Source: Acanthopleuribacter pedis (GTDB lineage Bacteria; Acidobacteriota; Holophagae; Acanthopleuribacterales; Acanthopleuribacteraceae). From it: a DNA stretch of 64,000 bases. Made by a program: the position numbers and the translations under genes. This document shows, in pieces, positions 18,188-26,565 of this stretch (position 1 is its first letter; each line of letters opens with the position of its first letter). The notes beneath the pieces were generated by a model. It ran no database searches. It had not been told where the DNA came from and saw nothing but the letters and a program-made list of their open reading frames with translations. The DNA is taken from positions 51,341-115,340 of the forward strand of contig NZ_JAFREP010000033.1 of the NCBI RefSeq assembly GCF_017377855.1, read 5' to 3'.

Positions 18188-19313
18188 TTATTCGACCGCG
18201 AGCTCGTTGTCTTCCTTTTCCTTGGCGGATTGCGAGAGCAGAAAGGCGCGAATGAAGTCGTTCAAATCGCCTTCAAGGACCTTGTCCGGCTGACTCGATT
18301 CGGTCTCCGTGCGGTGATCGCGAACCTGGCGGTACGGGAACAAGACGTAGGTGCGGATCTGACTGCCGAAATTGATGTCCATTTTGGCGGCGGCGCTGGA
18401 GCGCACGGTTTCCTCGTGCTCTTGGCGTTGGACTTCCGCCAAACGGGAGCGCAGTACCTTCATGGCCGTGGCGCGGTTTTTGATCTGCGAGCGTTCGTTT
18501 TGACAGTTCACCACAATACCGGTGGGCAAGTGGGTGATGCGAACCGCGGAATCGGTGGTGTTGACGTGCTGACCACCCGCCCCGGAGGAACGGAAGGTAT
18601 CAATGCGCAGATCCTTTTCATCGATATCCACTTCTTCATCGTTTTCGATTTCGGGGGTCACGTGAATCGAGCAAAACGAGGTTTGTCGCCGCTTGGCCGC
18701 GTCAAAGGGCGAAATGCGAATCAGGCGGTGCACGCCGGATTCGGCCTTGAGCATGCCGTAGGCGTAACGCCCGTCGATGCGCAACATGGCGGATTTTACC
18801 CCGGCTTGGTCGCCTTCCTGCCGTTCCAGGATTTCACATTTAAAATCCTGTTTCTCGCAGTAACGGACATACATGCGCAGCAGCATCTCGGCCCAGTCGT
18901 TGCTTTCGGTACCACCCGCGCCGGGGTGGATGACCAAAATAGCGGGATTGTCGTCGTATTGACCGGACAACATCATTTTGATTTCGTTGTCCTCGATGAG
19001 TTGATAATACGTTTGCAGCAGGTCAACCAGATCGTCGGCGACGTCTTCGCCTTCTTTGATGAACTCTTGATGAACCTCGATATCTTCAATCAGGGTCTCA
19101 AATTTTTTGGCCAGATCGATATCTTGCTGAATGGCGTTGCGCTGCCTCAGAACACTTTGGGCTTTTTCGTTGTCGCTCCAAAAGTCGGGGTCGGTGGAGA
19201 GGGCTTCCAGTTCGAGCAGCTTTCGCGCGTTACCGGGTAGGTCAAAGGTAACTCCGGATGCGCGACGCGCGCGTATTCTGGGCCTCAAGTTGTTGTAATA
19301 GTGTGTCCAGCAT
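18188..19313 (-). CDS. prfB: Peptide chain release factor 2, with programmed +1 frameshift
   Basis: RF2 reads UGA and UAA stop codons and triggers peptide release. The gene is in two frames. The ATG at 19313 after a perfect AAGGAGGT encodes 23 codons ending ...RIRSYL, then an in-frame TGA (19244-19242). Skipping one base at CTT-TGA-C continues as DLPGNARKLLELE to the end at 18188, giving 374 residues, the normal size. A continuous reading of the second frame would start upstream with a non-homologous N-terminus. Family motifs are HPGAGGTESNDWAEML, the peptidyl-tRNA hydrolysis GGQ (SSGAGGQHVN) and ITHLPTGIVV. The SPF-type stop-recognition region is present only in altered form. The frameshift implies autoregulation by RF2 level. 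Confidence 0.95.
19241..19256 (-). promoter_or_regulatory. prfB +1 recoding site
   Basis: On the minus strand the site reads CGGAGTTACCTTTGAC. It has a Shine-Dalgarno-like CGGAG, three spacer bases, the slippery CTT codon, the in-frame TGA and C. This has the same spacing as the well-known AGGGGGTATCTTTGAC site of Escherichia coli. Low RF2 slows reading of TGA and favours the shift. Confidence 0.92.
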
Positions 19314-19659
19314 CTTGGACCTCCTTTTAACAAAAGGCTATGGCCGCCAAAAAAAAGGGCCGCTAGGTAGAGAACCACAAACGCCACCGCCCTCGCAAGA
19401 GGAAAAACGCCGGGGGGCTCGGCGGTGATTGGATGGGGGAATCAAAGGTCGGGCTAATTTTGGTGCATGATAACCCTACCGTCTCGTCCTTTCCTTACTC
19501 CTATATTGAAAATCACCTTGACGAGTCGTCTTTCACGCGATTATGTTGTTAAAAATGTCACCCTACCTAATTCCTTTAAAGTGCCCGTGGCCCAGGTGAG
19601 AACCCCGGCGGTTTCGAAACAGGGCTTGTTTGGCTTTGGAAAAAAGTTAAAAAACTGTG

Positions 19660-19688
19660 TTGACATGCCGTGGGGGCGGTGCTAAATT
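19660..19688 (+). promoter_or_regulatory. Strong promoter for tRNA-Val and infC operon
   Basis: A perfect -35 TTGACA (19660-19665), a 17-bp spacer and -10 TAAATT (19683-19688) lie 27 bp before the tRNA. It probably drives the tRNA and the downstream infC-rpmI-rplT genes. Confidence 0.75.
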
Positions 19689-19714
19689 TCAGCGTCTCGC
19701 CAACGCGAGGTTGT

Positions 19715-19789
<75 letters not shown>

Positions 19790-19848
19790 TTTTTGCGTTT
19801 GGGCCCGAGTTCTGGAGCCTGCTTGCCACGTTTCTTTTAGGAGGTTTT

Positions 19849-20388
19849 TTGAGAAGAAACAACAAAGATACCCAGCGTGTAAACGATGCCATTCGCGCCA
19901 AGGTCGTCCGTGTTATCGGCGCCGACGGCGAACAAGCGGGTATTATGACCGTCCGGGAAGCGATGGATCTGGCTTCAGAGAGTGGCCTGGATCTTGTTGA
20001 GATTGCGCCCAATAGTGATCCACCTGTTTGTAAGGTGATGAACTACGGCAAATTCAAATTTCAACAAAGCAAAAAAGCCAAAGATGCCAAGAGCAAACAG
20101 AAACACGTTCAAGTCAAAGAGGTCAAGTTCAAGCCTCGCATTGACGAACACGATTTTCAGACAAAAGTTCGCCACATTCGCAAGTTTATTGGGAACGGCG
20201 ACAAATGCCGTGTCTTTGTTCATTTTCGTGGGCGGGAGATGGCGCACCGCGATATCGGGGTCAAACTACTCCGGCGTGTCATTGAGGAAACTCAGGATGT
20301 CAGCGCTGTTGAGAAAGGGATCACCAACGAAGGCAACCAAACCGCGATTATCCTGACGTCTCAGGATGTAGCAAAGAAAGGTAAATAA
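19849..20388 (+). CDS. infC: Translation initiation factor IF-3
   Basis: IF-3 binds the 30S subunit, keeps subunits apart and checks the start codon and initiator tRNA. The 179-residue product starts RRNNKDTQRVNDAIRA and contains GEQAGIMTVREAMDLA, LDLVEIAPNSDPPVCKVMNYGKFKF and the C-domain KEVKFKPRIDEHDFQTKVRHIRKFI. The TTG at 19849 directly follows AGGAGGTTTT. A rare start codon is characteristic of infC, usually AUU, and allows autocontrol; TTG serves that role here. The open frame extends back into the tRNA gene, so any earlier start is rejected. Operon: infC-rpmI-rplT. Confidence 0.95.
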   Translation: MRRNNKDTQRVNDAIRAKVVRVIGADGEQAGIMTVREAMDLASESGLDLVEIAPNSDPPVCKVMNYGKFKFQQSKKAKDAKSKQKHVQVKEVKFKPRIDEHDFQTKVRHIRKFIGNGDKCRVFVHFRGREMAHRDIGVKLLRRVIEETQDVSAVEKGITNEGNQTAIILTSQDVAKKGK

Positions 20389-20450
20389 CTTTCGTCGCGC
20401 GCGTCTGAAGATACACCGATTGACCATTTCAAACATTAAGGGGCGAAGTC

Positions 20451-20648
20451 GTGCCTAAGCTGAAGACCCACCGCGGTGCCGCGAAGCGTTTCACCTTCAC
20501 CGGTAGCGGTAAGATCAAACGAAAAAAGGCTTTCAAAAACCACATCCTCACCAAGAAAAGCGCCAAACAAAAGCGCAACCTTGGTAAGGGCGGTCTGGTC
20601 GACAAAAGCGACCACAAACGCGTAGTGGAAATGTTGCCAAACAATTAA
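20451..20648 (+). CDS. rpmI: 50S ribosomal protein L35
   Basis: A 65-residue basic protein beginning PKLKTHRGAAKRFTFTGSGK and containing KRKKAFKNHILTKKS, the L35 signature. It starts at GTG after AAGGGGCGAA. It lies between infC and rplT as in most bacteria. Confidence 0.96.
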   Translation: MPKLKTHRGAAKRFTFTGSGKIKRKKAFKNHILTKKSAKQKRNLGKGGLVDKSDHKRVVEMLPNN

Positions 20649-20678
20649 CCACGGTTCTAGTTCAAGGAGCACCAACCC

Positions 20679-21038
20679 ATGTCTCGAGTTAAAAGAGGAA
20701 ACAAACGGCGAATTAAACGCAAAAAGTACCTTCGCGTTACCAAAGGTTTCTTTGGTTTCAAGAAGAACCTGTACCGTTACGCCCGCGAAGCGGCGGATCG
20801 GGCCATGCTGTTCGCCTACCGTGATCGGCGCAGAAAGAAACGGGATTTCCGTAAACTCTGGATCGTCCGCATCAATGCAGCTGCACGGTTGAATCAATCT
20901 TCCTACTCCTCTTTCATGAACGGCCTGAAAAAAGCGGGCATCATCTTGGATCGTAAGGTCCTTGCCGAAATCGCCGTTCGTGATCCCCAGGGGTTCAGTC
21001 AGTTGGTTCAAAAAGCCAAAGCAGCGCTAGCAGCTTAG
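20679..21038 (+). CDS. rplT: 50S ribosomal protein L20
   Basis: A 119-residue protein with SRVKRGNKRRIKRKK, AKGFFG-like TKGFFGFKKN, YAYRDRR-like FAYRDRRRKKRDFRKLWIVR and SSFMNGLKKA. L20 starts assembly of the 50S subunit and in several bacteria represses its own operon. The ATG follows CAAGGAG. A terminator follows, separating it from pheS. Confidence 0.97.
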   Translation: MSRVKRGNKRRIKRKKYLRVTKGFFGFKKNLYRYAREAADRAMLFAYRDRRRKKRDFRKLWIVRINAAARLNQSSYSSFMNGLKKAGIILDRKVLAEIAVRDPQGFSQLVQKAKAALAA

Positions 21039-21083
21039 CGACGACCTTTTTTTGCGGCCTCACGGCCCACCCAAAACTTTATG

Positions 21084-21118
21084 AAAGCCGGCTTCTCAAA
21101 AAGCCGGCTTTTGTTTTT
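21084..21118 (+). terminator. Intrinsic terminator after rplT
   Basis: An 11-bp stem AAAGCCGGCTT (21084-21094) / AAGCCGGCTTT (21101-21111) with a 6-nt loop is followed by a T-rich tail. It ends the infC operon or attenuates into pheST. Confidence 0.88.
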
Positions 21119-21217
21119 GGTGCGTTCTGGTATAAGCTATGGCCCATTATTCGCCCGGCGGCTCGCTTTTTCGATGCCGCGCGCGTCTGAACCCCCACCA
21201 TTAAAGGTTTCACGCTT

Positions 21218-22240
21218 ATGGATCTTTCTACTTGGAATTACGAAGCGAGTCTGGCCGATTTCAACCAGCGGCTGGCCGAGGTAAGTGACGCCGATTTAGA
21301 AGCGTTACGGCTCGAATATTTAGGCAAGAAAAACGGCTTGTGTACGCAATTGGTGACCGCCCTGCGCAACGCGCCGCGTGAATTGAAACCCAAGCTGGGT
21401 AAAGATATCAATCTGTTTAAAAAACATATCGAGCAGTCCTTCAAAGCGCGCAAGCCCGCCAAATCGGCGCAAAAGGCGCACGGCATTGATCTCACCCTGC
21501 CGGGCGTTCGCCCCGATCTGGGCAGCGTGCACCCGCTCAGCATGACCCTCGACGCCATGCTCGACTATTTCAGCCGCTTGGGTTACGACGTGGCCGACGG
21601 CCCCGAGATCGAAAACAACTTTTACAATTTTGAAGCGCTGAACACGCCCGCCTCGCACCCCGCGCGCGACGACGCCGATACCTTTTACATTGAAGATCCC
21701 AGCGGCGATTTGCTGCTGCGTACCCAAACCTCGGGTACCCAGATTCGTTACATGGAAACCCATCAACCGCCCTTCCGCATGGTTGCGCCCGGCAAGGTGT
21801 TCCGCCGCGACGACGATCCCACCCACTCGCCGATGTTCCACCAGCTCGAGGGTTTGGTTGTCGGTGAGGGCATCCATTTCGGCCACCTCAAGGGTTCGTT
21901 GGAAGATTTTGCCCGTCACATGTTTGGCGAAAAAGCCAACATCCGCCTGCGCCCGAGTTATTTCCCGTTCACCGAACCCAGCGCCGAGGTCGACGTCAGT
22001 TGCGTGTTCTGCGAAGAGGGTTGCCGTATTTGTGGTTACACCACCTGGATCGAAATCCTCGGTTGCGGCATGGTGGATCCCAACGTCTTTAAAGCCGTGG
22101 GTTACGATCCCGAAAAAGTGACCGGTTTCGCCTGGGGGATCGGTATTGAGCGGGTGGCCATGCTTAAGTACGCCATCCCCGACATTCGCTACCTTTATCA
22201 AAATGATCGTCGTTTCCTCGATCAATTCAAGGTGGGTTAA
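21218..22240 (+). CDS. pheS: Phenylalanyl-tRNA synthetase alpha subunit
   Basis: The 340-residue catalytic subunit of the (alpha-beta)2 enzyme that charges tRNA-Phe. An N-terminal coiled coil (about 1-85) is followed by the class II core. Visible motifs are GSVHPLSMTLDAMLDYFSRLG, motif 1-like VADGPEIENNFYNFEALNTP, HPARDDADTFYI, LLRTQTSGTQIRYME, motif 2 RMVAPGKVFRRDDDPTHSPMFHQ, EGLVVGEGI and motif 3 GFAWGIGIERVAMLKY. Length is typical. pheT starts 2 bp after the stop, so the two are co-translated. Confidence 0.97.
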   Translation: MDLSTWNYEASLADFNQRLAEVSDADLEALRLEYLGKKNGLCTQLVTALRNAPRELKPKLGKDINLFKKHIEQSFKARKPAKSAQKAHGIDLTLPGVRPDLGSVHPLSMTLDAMLDYFSRLGYDVADGPEIENNFYNFEALNTPASHPARDDADTFYIEDPSGDLLLRTQTSGTQIRYMETHQPPFRMVAPGKVFRRDDDPTHSPMFHQLEGLVVGEGIHFGHLKGSLEDFARHMFGEKANIRLRPSYFPFTEPSAEVDVSCVFCEEGCRICGYTTWIEILGCGMVDPNVFKAVGYDPEKVTGFAWGIGIERVAMLKYAIPDIRYLYQNDRRFLDQFKVG

Positions 22241-22242
22241 CT

Positions 22243-24246
22243 ATGTACTTCCAATATGAATGGGTCGCCCAATACCTCGAAAACGCGCCAACCCTTGATC
22301 GTATGATGGATATCCTGAATGCCACCGGTCTTGAGACCGAACGCAAGGGTGACGGCTTAGAAATCGAACACACCATTAACCGTCCCGACGCCATGAGCCA
22401 TTACGGTGTTGCTCGCGAAATTGCCGTTAAAAACGGTTCGCCTTTGCGTGAGCCCAAGCTGTTTGGCGGCGACATCGCTGCCTTGGAAGGCTGGACCATT
22501 TCCAGTGACGATCCCGCCATGTGCCCGCAATACATGGGTCTCTTGGTGGAAAACGTGAAAGCCGAACCGTCGCCGCAATGGTTGGTGGATCGCCTGACCG
22601 CCATTGAGCAAACCAGCCACAATTTTTTGGTGGACCTGACCAACTTCCTGTTGTGGGAATTCGGTCATCCCTCCCACGCGTTTGATGCCGACAAACTGGC
22701 CGGCAACCAACTTCGCGTGCGTTTCGCTGAGAAAGGCGAGACCTTAACCACCCTTGACGGCAATGACCATAAAGCCGAGGGCTACCTCTGTATCGCCGAC
22801 GCCGAACGGCCGGTTGCTTTCGCGGGTGTCATGGGCGGCGCCAACTCCGAGGTTGATGAGAACACCACCCGGTTGTTGTTGGAACTGGCCGCTTTTGATC
22901 CCGTCCAGGTTCGTTACACCGGTCGCGATAAGCAGATCCATTCCGATGCGCGCCACCGTTTTGAGCGGGGTATTGATCGCGAGAACATGGATCGCATCAT
23001 TCGTCGCTTCCTGCACCTGTTGCTGGAACAACAGCCCGATGCACGGGTGATCGGTTTGCTCGATATGAATGTGGCGCCCTTTGAACGTAAGTCTCTGGTC
23101 CTGCGCCGCCAACGTTTGGACCAGTTGCTCGGCATTTCCTTGCCGGACGAACAGGTGATGGAACTCCTGCAACGGATGGCTTTTCGCCCCGAAAAAATCG
23201 ATCAGGGTTGGCGCGTTCTGCCGCCCGGCTACAAGGTGGATGTGACCCGCGAGGTCGACGTCATCGAGGAATTGATCCGTTTTGCCGGTTTCGACCTATT
23301 GACCTCCGAGTTGCCCGCCATGGGCGGCAGCAGCTACCGACCGCAACCCTTGTTGGTCGGCGAGCGTTTGTGTCGCGGTGTTTTGGTGGGCATGGGCCTG
23401 CAACAGGCGGTTAGCTTTTCGTTTGCGCCCGAGGATGCCGAGGCCTTATTCGCCGCCGGCGGTGAACCCATGCGGGTGCGCAACCCGATGAACATTAAAC
23501 AAGCGGTCATGCGTCGCAACATATTGCCGACGCTCCTGGCCTGTGTGGCCACCAACGCCAAGCGCGGTTTGCGTCGCCAGCAGTTGTTCGAAATCGGTCA
23601 CGTGTTTGACGGCGGCCGCGAGCCGCATCACCTGGCGATGGTGCTCGGTTTTGACCGTGATCGCGCCAGTTGGTTCGAGGGTGACCAGCAGCATCCCTTC
23701 TACCACATCAAAGGCTTTGTTGAGGCTTTGGCCGAGCGGTTGGGTCTCGCGTTGACCTTCCGTTCCGACGTGCCCGCTTGGCTGCAGCAAGGCGAGGCCG
23801 TCAGCATCTATCTCGGTGAGCGTTTAATCGGCGGGATGGGGTGTGTGTCGTCCAAAATCGTGAAGTTCTACGAGTTCGATCAGCCCTTGGTGGTCGCGGA
23901 ACTGTCGCTCGATTTCTTGGCCGATCACGATCTGCCCTTGCCCAATGTGACCGAGTTGTCGGATCAACCCGCGATGCGCCAGGACATGGCGTTTGTGGTG
24001 GACCGGCATCACGAGGTGGGTGCGATTCAGCAACATATTCTCGGCCTGAACCCCGAATTCCTCGAACTGCTTGAATTGTTTGACGTCTACGAAGGTAAGC
24101 CACTGGAAAAAGGAAAGAAAAGTGTTGGTTTCCGTTTCCACTTCCGTGCCAAGGAACGCACCTTGGTGAGCGAAGAGGTCGCCAAAGTGATGGAAACCGT
24201 TGTAGAATCCGTGCGCAAAACCTTTGGTGCCGTGATTCGGATCTAA
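22243..24246 (+). CDS. pheT: Phenylalanyl-tRNA synthetase beta subunit lacking the N-terminal tRNA-binding domain
   Basis: The 667-residue beta subunit has B1 (MYFQYEWVAQYL), B3/B4 editing (TINRPDAMSHYGVAREIA, FLVDLTNFLLWEFGHPSHAFDADKL, GVMGGANSEVDENT, RHRFERGID), B5 (DVTREVDVIEELIRFAGFD), the inactive synthetase-like core and a C-terminal ferredoxin-fold anticodon-binding domain (LSDQPAMRQDMAFVVD ... VRKTFGAVIR). It is about 120 residues shorter than the usual ~790. After residue 35 (TGLETERKGDGLEIEH) it passes directly to the B3 region, so the EMAP/OB-fold B2 domain normally placed there is missing. No frameshift is evident and the junction is in frame, so this looks like a natural compact form. 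Confidence 0.95.
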   Translation: MYFQYEWVAQYLENAPTLDRMMDILNATGLETERKGDGLEIEHTINRPDAMSHYGVAREIAVKNGSPLREPKLFGGDIAALEGWTISSDDPAMCPQYMGLLVENVKAEPSPQWLVDRLTAIEQTSHNFLVDLTNFLLWEFGHPSHAFDADKLAGNQLRVRFAEKGETLTTLDGNDHKAEGYLCIADAERPVAFAGVMGGANSEVDENTTRLLLELAAFDPVQVRYTGRDKQIHSDARHRFERGIDRENMDRIIRRFLHLLLEQQPDARVIGLLDMNVAPFERKSLVLRRQRLDQLLGISLPDEQVMELLQRMAFRPEKIDQGWRVLPPGYKVDVTREVDVIEELIRFAGFDLLTSELPAMGGSSYRPQPLLVGERLCRGVLVGMGLQQAVSFSFAPEDAEALFAAGGEPMRVRNPMNIKQAVMRRNILPTLLACVATNAKRGLRRQQLFEIGHVFDGGREPHHLAMVLGFDRDRASWFEGDQQHPFYHIKGFVEALAERLGLALTFRSDVPAWLQQGEAVSIYLGERLIGGMGCVSSKIVKFYEFDQPLVVAELSLDFLADHDLPLPNVTELSDQPAMRQDMAFVVDRHHEVGAIQQHILGLNPEFLELLELFDVYEGKPLEKGKKSVGFRFHFRAKERTLVSEEVAKVMETVVESVRKTFGAVIRI

Positions 24247-24279
24247 TTCGATAACGGAAAAAGGACGAGGAGCGCCGGG

Positions 24280-24564
24280 ATGGACGAACAACCATCGCGC
24301 CTTGAAACGCGGTTGGCCGAGTTGATTCAGCGTTACCAAAGCGCACAACAAAGCAACCGCGAACTCGACCGCGAAGTACACCGCCAAAACCTGCTGATCC
24401 GCGAGCTGGAAGCCCAGTGCAACAGTTTGCGGGCGCAGGTGGATGAGATGGACAAGGATCGTTTCCTGCTCAAGCAGATGAAAGACGAGCGCAAGCTGGC
24501 CAAGCGCAAACTGGAAAATGCCTTGGCTCGGCTAAATGCTTTGGAGCAGGAGCTTTTATCGTGA
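24280..24564 (+). CDS. Small coiled-coil protein upstream of zapA
   Basis: The 94-residue protein is almost entirely alpha-helical with heptad-like Leu spacing, rich in Glu, Arg, Gln and Leu, with no membrane segment. Its position between pheT and zapA is typical for short coiled-coil proteins, some of which resemble cell-division factor ZapB. Its stop overlaps the GTG of zapA (GTGA), so both are translated together. A role with ZapA at the division ring is inferred from context only. Confidence 0.6.
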   Translation: MDEQPSRLETRLAELIQRYQSAQQSNRELDREVHRQNLLIRELEAQCNSLRAQVDEMDKDRFLLKQMKDERKLAKRKLENALARLNALEQELLS

Positions 24565-24878
24565 ACACCGGTCACAGCGAATCGATCCCTGTCGAAATCT
24601 TCGGGCGTACGTACCTGATCCGCGCCAAAGATAACAAGCAATACATCGAAAATCTTGCTAAAATGGTCGACGAAAAGATGGAAGAGGTTGGGGCGGCAAC
24701 CAAAACAGTTGATTCCGTCCGTGTCGCCGTTTTAACGGCCTTAAACCTCGCCGATGAATACACCCGCGCTCGCGAACACTATGAACAGCAAATCCGCCGG
24801 CTCAGTGCCGAGCGTGAGACGCTCCTTGAAATGATTGATTCTGCTCTTGATGAAGAGCCTCCAATTACCCCTGCCTGA
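24561..24878 (+). CDS. zapA: Cell division protein ZapA
   Basis: The 105-residue product matches ZapA, which binds FtsZ and cross-links its filaments at mid-cell. The N-terminal FtsZ-binding domain reads SIPVEIFGRTYLIRAKDNKQYIENLAKMVDEKM, followed by VRVAVLTALNLADEY and a C-terminal coiled coil for dimer and tetramer formation. It starts at a GTG overlapping the previous gene. The following 6S RNA gene begins inside its last codons. Confidence 0.85.
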   Translation: MNTGHSESIPVEIFGRTYLIRAKDNKQYIENLAKMVDEKMEEVGAATKTVDSVRVAVLTALNLADEYTRAREHYEQQIRRLSAERETLLEMIDSALDEEPPITPA

Positions 24879-25044
24879 TTCGTGATGACCAAAGACATGG
24901 TGAACCAACGCACCGTTTCAGGGAGTCGAAAACCTGGGTGGTGAGCATGCCCTATTGTACAGGGAGCCTAAAACCTGGGGGGAGACACCCACCTACAGAG
25001 GTAGGTTCAACGGTATTTCGTCACACGGTCAAGGCGGGGTTTCT
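24868..25044 (+). ncRNA. ssrS: 6S RNA
   Basis: 6S RNA mimics an open promoter and holds housekeeping RNA polymerase in stationary phase. The stretch shares the hallmark sequence order of 6S RNA: GGTGAGCATGC, then AGCCTAAAACC, then GACACCCACCT, then AGGTTCAACGG. The closing stem can be traced: CCCC (24868-24871)/GGGG (25036-25039), GCCT (24873-24876)/AGGC (25032-25035) and GTGATGA (24882-24888)/TCGTCAC (25018-25024). These flank a large internal loop (the bubble). Position right after zapA is conserved across many phyla. The closing stem overlaps the last codons of zapA. Ends are approximate. Confidence 0.9.
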
Positions 25045-25067
25045 CTTTTGGGCCGTCTGGGGGAAAG

Positions 25068-25898
25068 ATGCAGCCGAATACTGAAAATCTGCTACGGGTT
25101 TTAGCCGTCGGTGATGTGATCGGCCGCCCTGGGCGTCGTTTGTTGGAGCGCATGCTGCCGCGCCTCAAAGCACATTTTTCTTTTGATATCAGCGTCGTGA
25201 ATGTAGAAAACGCCGCCGGCGGTTTCGGCATGTTGGAAGACACCTACCGCGAATTTTTGGGCATGGGCGTTGATATCATGACCTCCGGCAACCATATCTA
25301 CGACAAAAAAGGCGGCGAGACCTGGATGGATGACGCCACCCGCATGTTGGTTCCCGCCAATTGGCCGCCGGGCGCACCGGGTCTGGGTTACAACCTGTTT
25401 GATTGCGGCGGCGGCCAGAAGTTGGCCGTAATGAACCTGATCGGACGCACCTTTATGCGTCCCTACGATTGTCCCTTCCGAACCGCCGACAATCTGTTGC
25501 CCGCGATTCGCGAGCTGACCCCGCTGATTTTGGTCGATTTCCATGCCGAGGCCACCTCGGAAAAAACCGCCCTGGGTTGGCACCTTAGCAAACGCATTTC
25601 CGCGCTGTGGGGCACCCACACCCATGTTCCCACCGCCGACGCGCGCATTTTAGACGGACACACCGGTTACCAAACCGATTTGGGCATGACCGGTGCCTAT
25701 GATTCGGTGATCGGCATGATCAAGGAGCCGGTGATTGAGGGTTTTCTGAGTCAGAACCGGTTGCGTTTTGAAGTGGCCAAGGGCGACTGTCGCCTGGGCG
25801 GCTGTCTCCTCGATTTGGACCGCGAGACCGGTGCTTGCGTGGCCATCAAAAACCTGTTCCTGACCGAGGACGATTTAGAAACCGCCGCCTCGGCTTAG
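25068..25898 (+). CDS. ymdB: YmdB-family metallophosphoesterase (TIGR00282 type)
   Basis: A 276-residue binuclear metal phosphodiesterase of the group that hydrolyses cyclic nucleotides (2',3'-cAMP in Bacillus). Metal-binding motifs are VLAVGDVIGRPGRR, VVNVENAAGGFG, MTSGNHIYDKK, VDFHAEATSEK and WGTHTHVPTAD, plus the family's TGYQTDLGMTG and SVIGM blocks. It starts 24 nt after the 6S RNA; in many bacteria ymdB follows rny, which is absent here. The last codon TAG (25896-25898) is the first three bases of foldback element B, so the element supplies the stop. Confidence 0.92.
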   Translation: MQPNTENLLRVLAVGDVIGRPGRRLLERMLPRLKAHFSFDISVVNVENAAGGFGMLEDTYREFLGMGVDIMTSGNHIYDKKGGETWMDDATRMLVPANWPPGAPGLGYNLFDCGGGQKLAVMNLIGRTFMRPYDCPFRTADNLLPAIRELTPLILVDFHAEATSEKTALGWHLSKRISALWGTHTHVPTADARILDGHTGYQTDLGMTGAYDSVIGMIKEPVIEGFLSQNRLRFEVAKGDCRLGGCLLDLDRETGACVAIKNLFLTEDDLETAASA

Positions 25899-26090
25899 CC
25901 CGCATTTCTCACAAGAAATTCTGCTACGAAGCTGAAAGCCATGCGATTACGAGGGGGCGGCCTTCCGCATTACTCGGTCGAGCCGCCTTCGCCGTAGCGC
26001 TGCTACGCCTGTGCCGTCTCTCGGTCGTAACCTTCGTACTCACAAGGCTTTCAGCTTCTCGCGACGAATCCTTGTGAGAAATGCGGGTTA
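25896..26090. repeat. Foldback element copy B (195 bp)
   Basis: It begins TAGCCCGCATTTCTCACAAG and ends CTTGTGAGAAATGCGGGTTA. It contains the same internal blocks as copy A in opposite orientation (GTAATC-type, GAGAAGC-type) and a central GTAGC-GCT-GCTAC hairpin. The left TAG is the stop of ymdB; the right end gives TAA as the stop of the convergent gene at 26088. The element therefore exactly fills the gap between two convergent genes. Confidence 0.92.
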
Positions 26091-26555
26091 GCCCCACCAC
26101 CTGAAGCGAACCAAAACGGTGACCGCGGCGAGGCTGACCAAGATCAAGTACCAAGGGGCCTTGCGGTGGCGTATCAGTAGCAGGACCATCGGTGTGCCGG
26201 CGAGGATTAAACCGGCCGTCGCCAAACCTTGCTGCCATTGTTGGATGGGGAACCACCAAATCGCCAGCGCGGTGGTTAGGCCGTACAAGGCTTCGTAAAA
26301 AGGATAACGCGGCGAGATCGGGATTTTGCAATAACGGCATTTGCCCAGTAGCCACATCCAGCCGAAGACGGGTACGTTGTCGTACCAGGCCAAGTCGTGT
26401 TCGCAGTTGGGGCAGGCCGAGCCCGGTGAAACCACCGAGCGGCCCAGCGGATAACGGTACATCACCACGTTGAGAAAGGAGCCGACACAGGCCCCGATCA
26501 CAAAGGCGAAAAAGGGATTGTAGAAAAATATCCAATCGTGGAGCGAGGTACCCAT
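26088..26555 (-). CDS. Prepilin-peptidase N-terminal domain protein without the protease half
   Basis: The 155-residue membrane protein starts like type IV prepilin peptidases (FFAFVIGACVGSFLNVVMYRYPLG) and keeps the cytoplasmic zinc-type domain with paired cysteines (CPNCEHDL ... CRYCKIPISPRYPFYE). After this only two or three membrane helices remain, with no GxGD and no aspartate at the A24 catalytic positions. It may be a stand-alone accessory protein, or the remnant of a peptidase cut off by foldback element B, which supplies its TAA stop. It is flanked on both sides by foldback elements (B and C). Confidence 0.75.
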   Translation of the reverse strand: MGTSLHDWIFFYNPFFAFVIGACVGSFLNVVMYRYPLGRSVVSPGSACPNCEHDLAWYDNVPVFGWMWLLGKCRYCKIPISPRYPFYEALYGLTTALAIWWFPIQQWQQGLATAGLILAGTPMVLLLIRHRKAPWYLILVSLAAVTVLVRFRWWG

Positions 26556-26565
26556 GGTTTGATCC

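Noticed and set aside
19314..19387. N-terminal extension of prfB in the second frame
   Set aside because: The true N-terminus is in another frame from ATG 19313, joined by the programmed frameshift.
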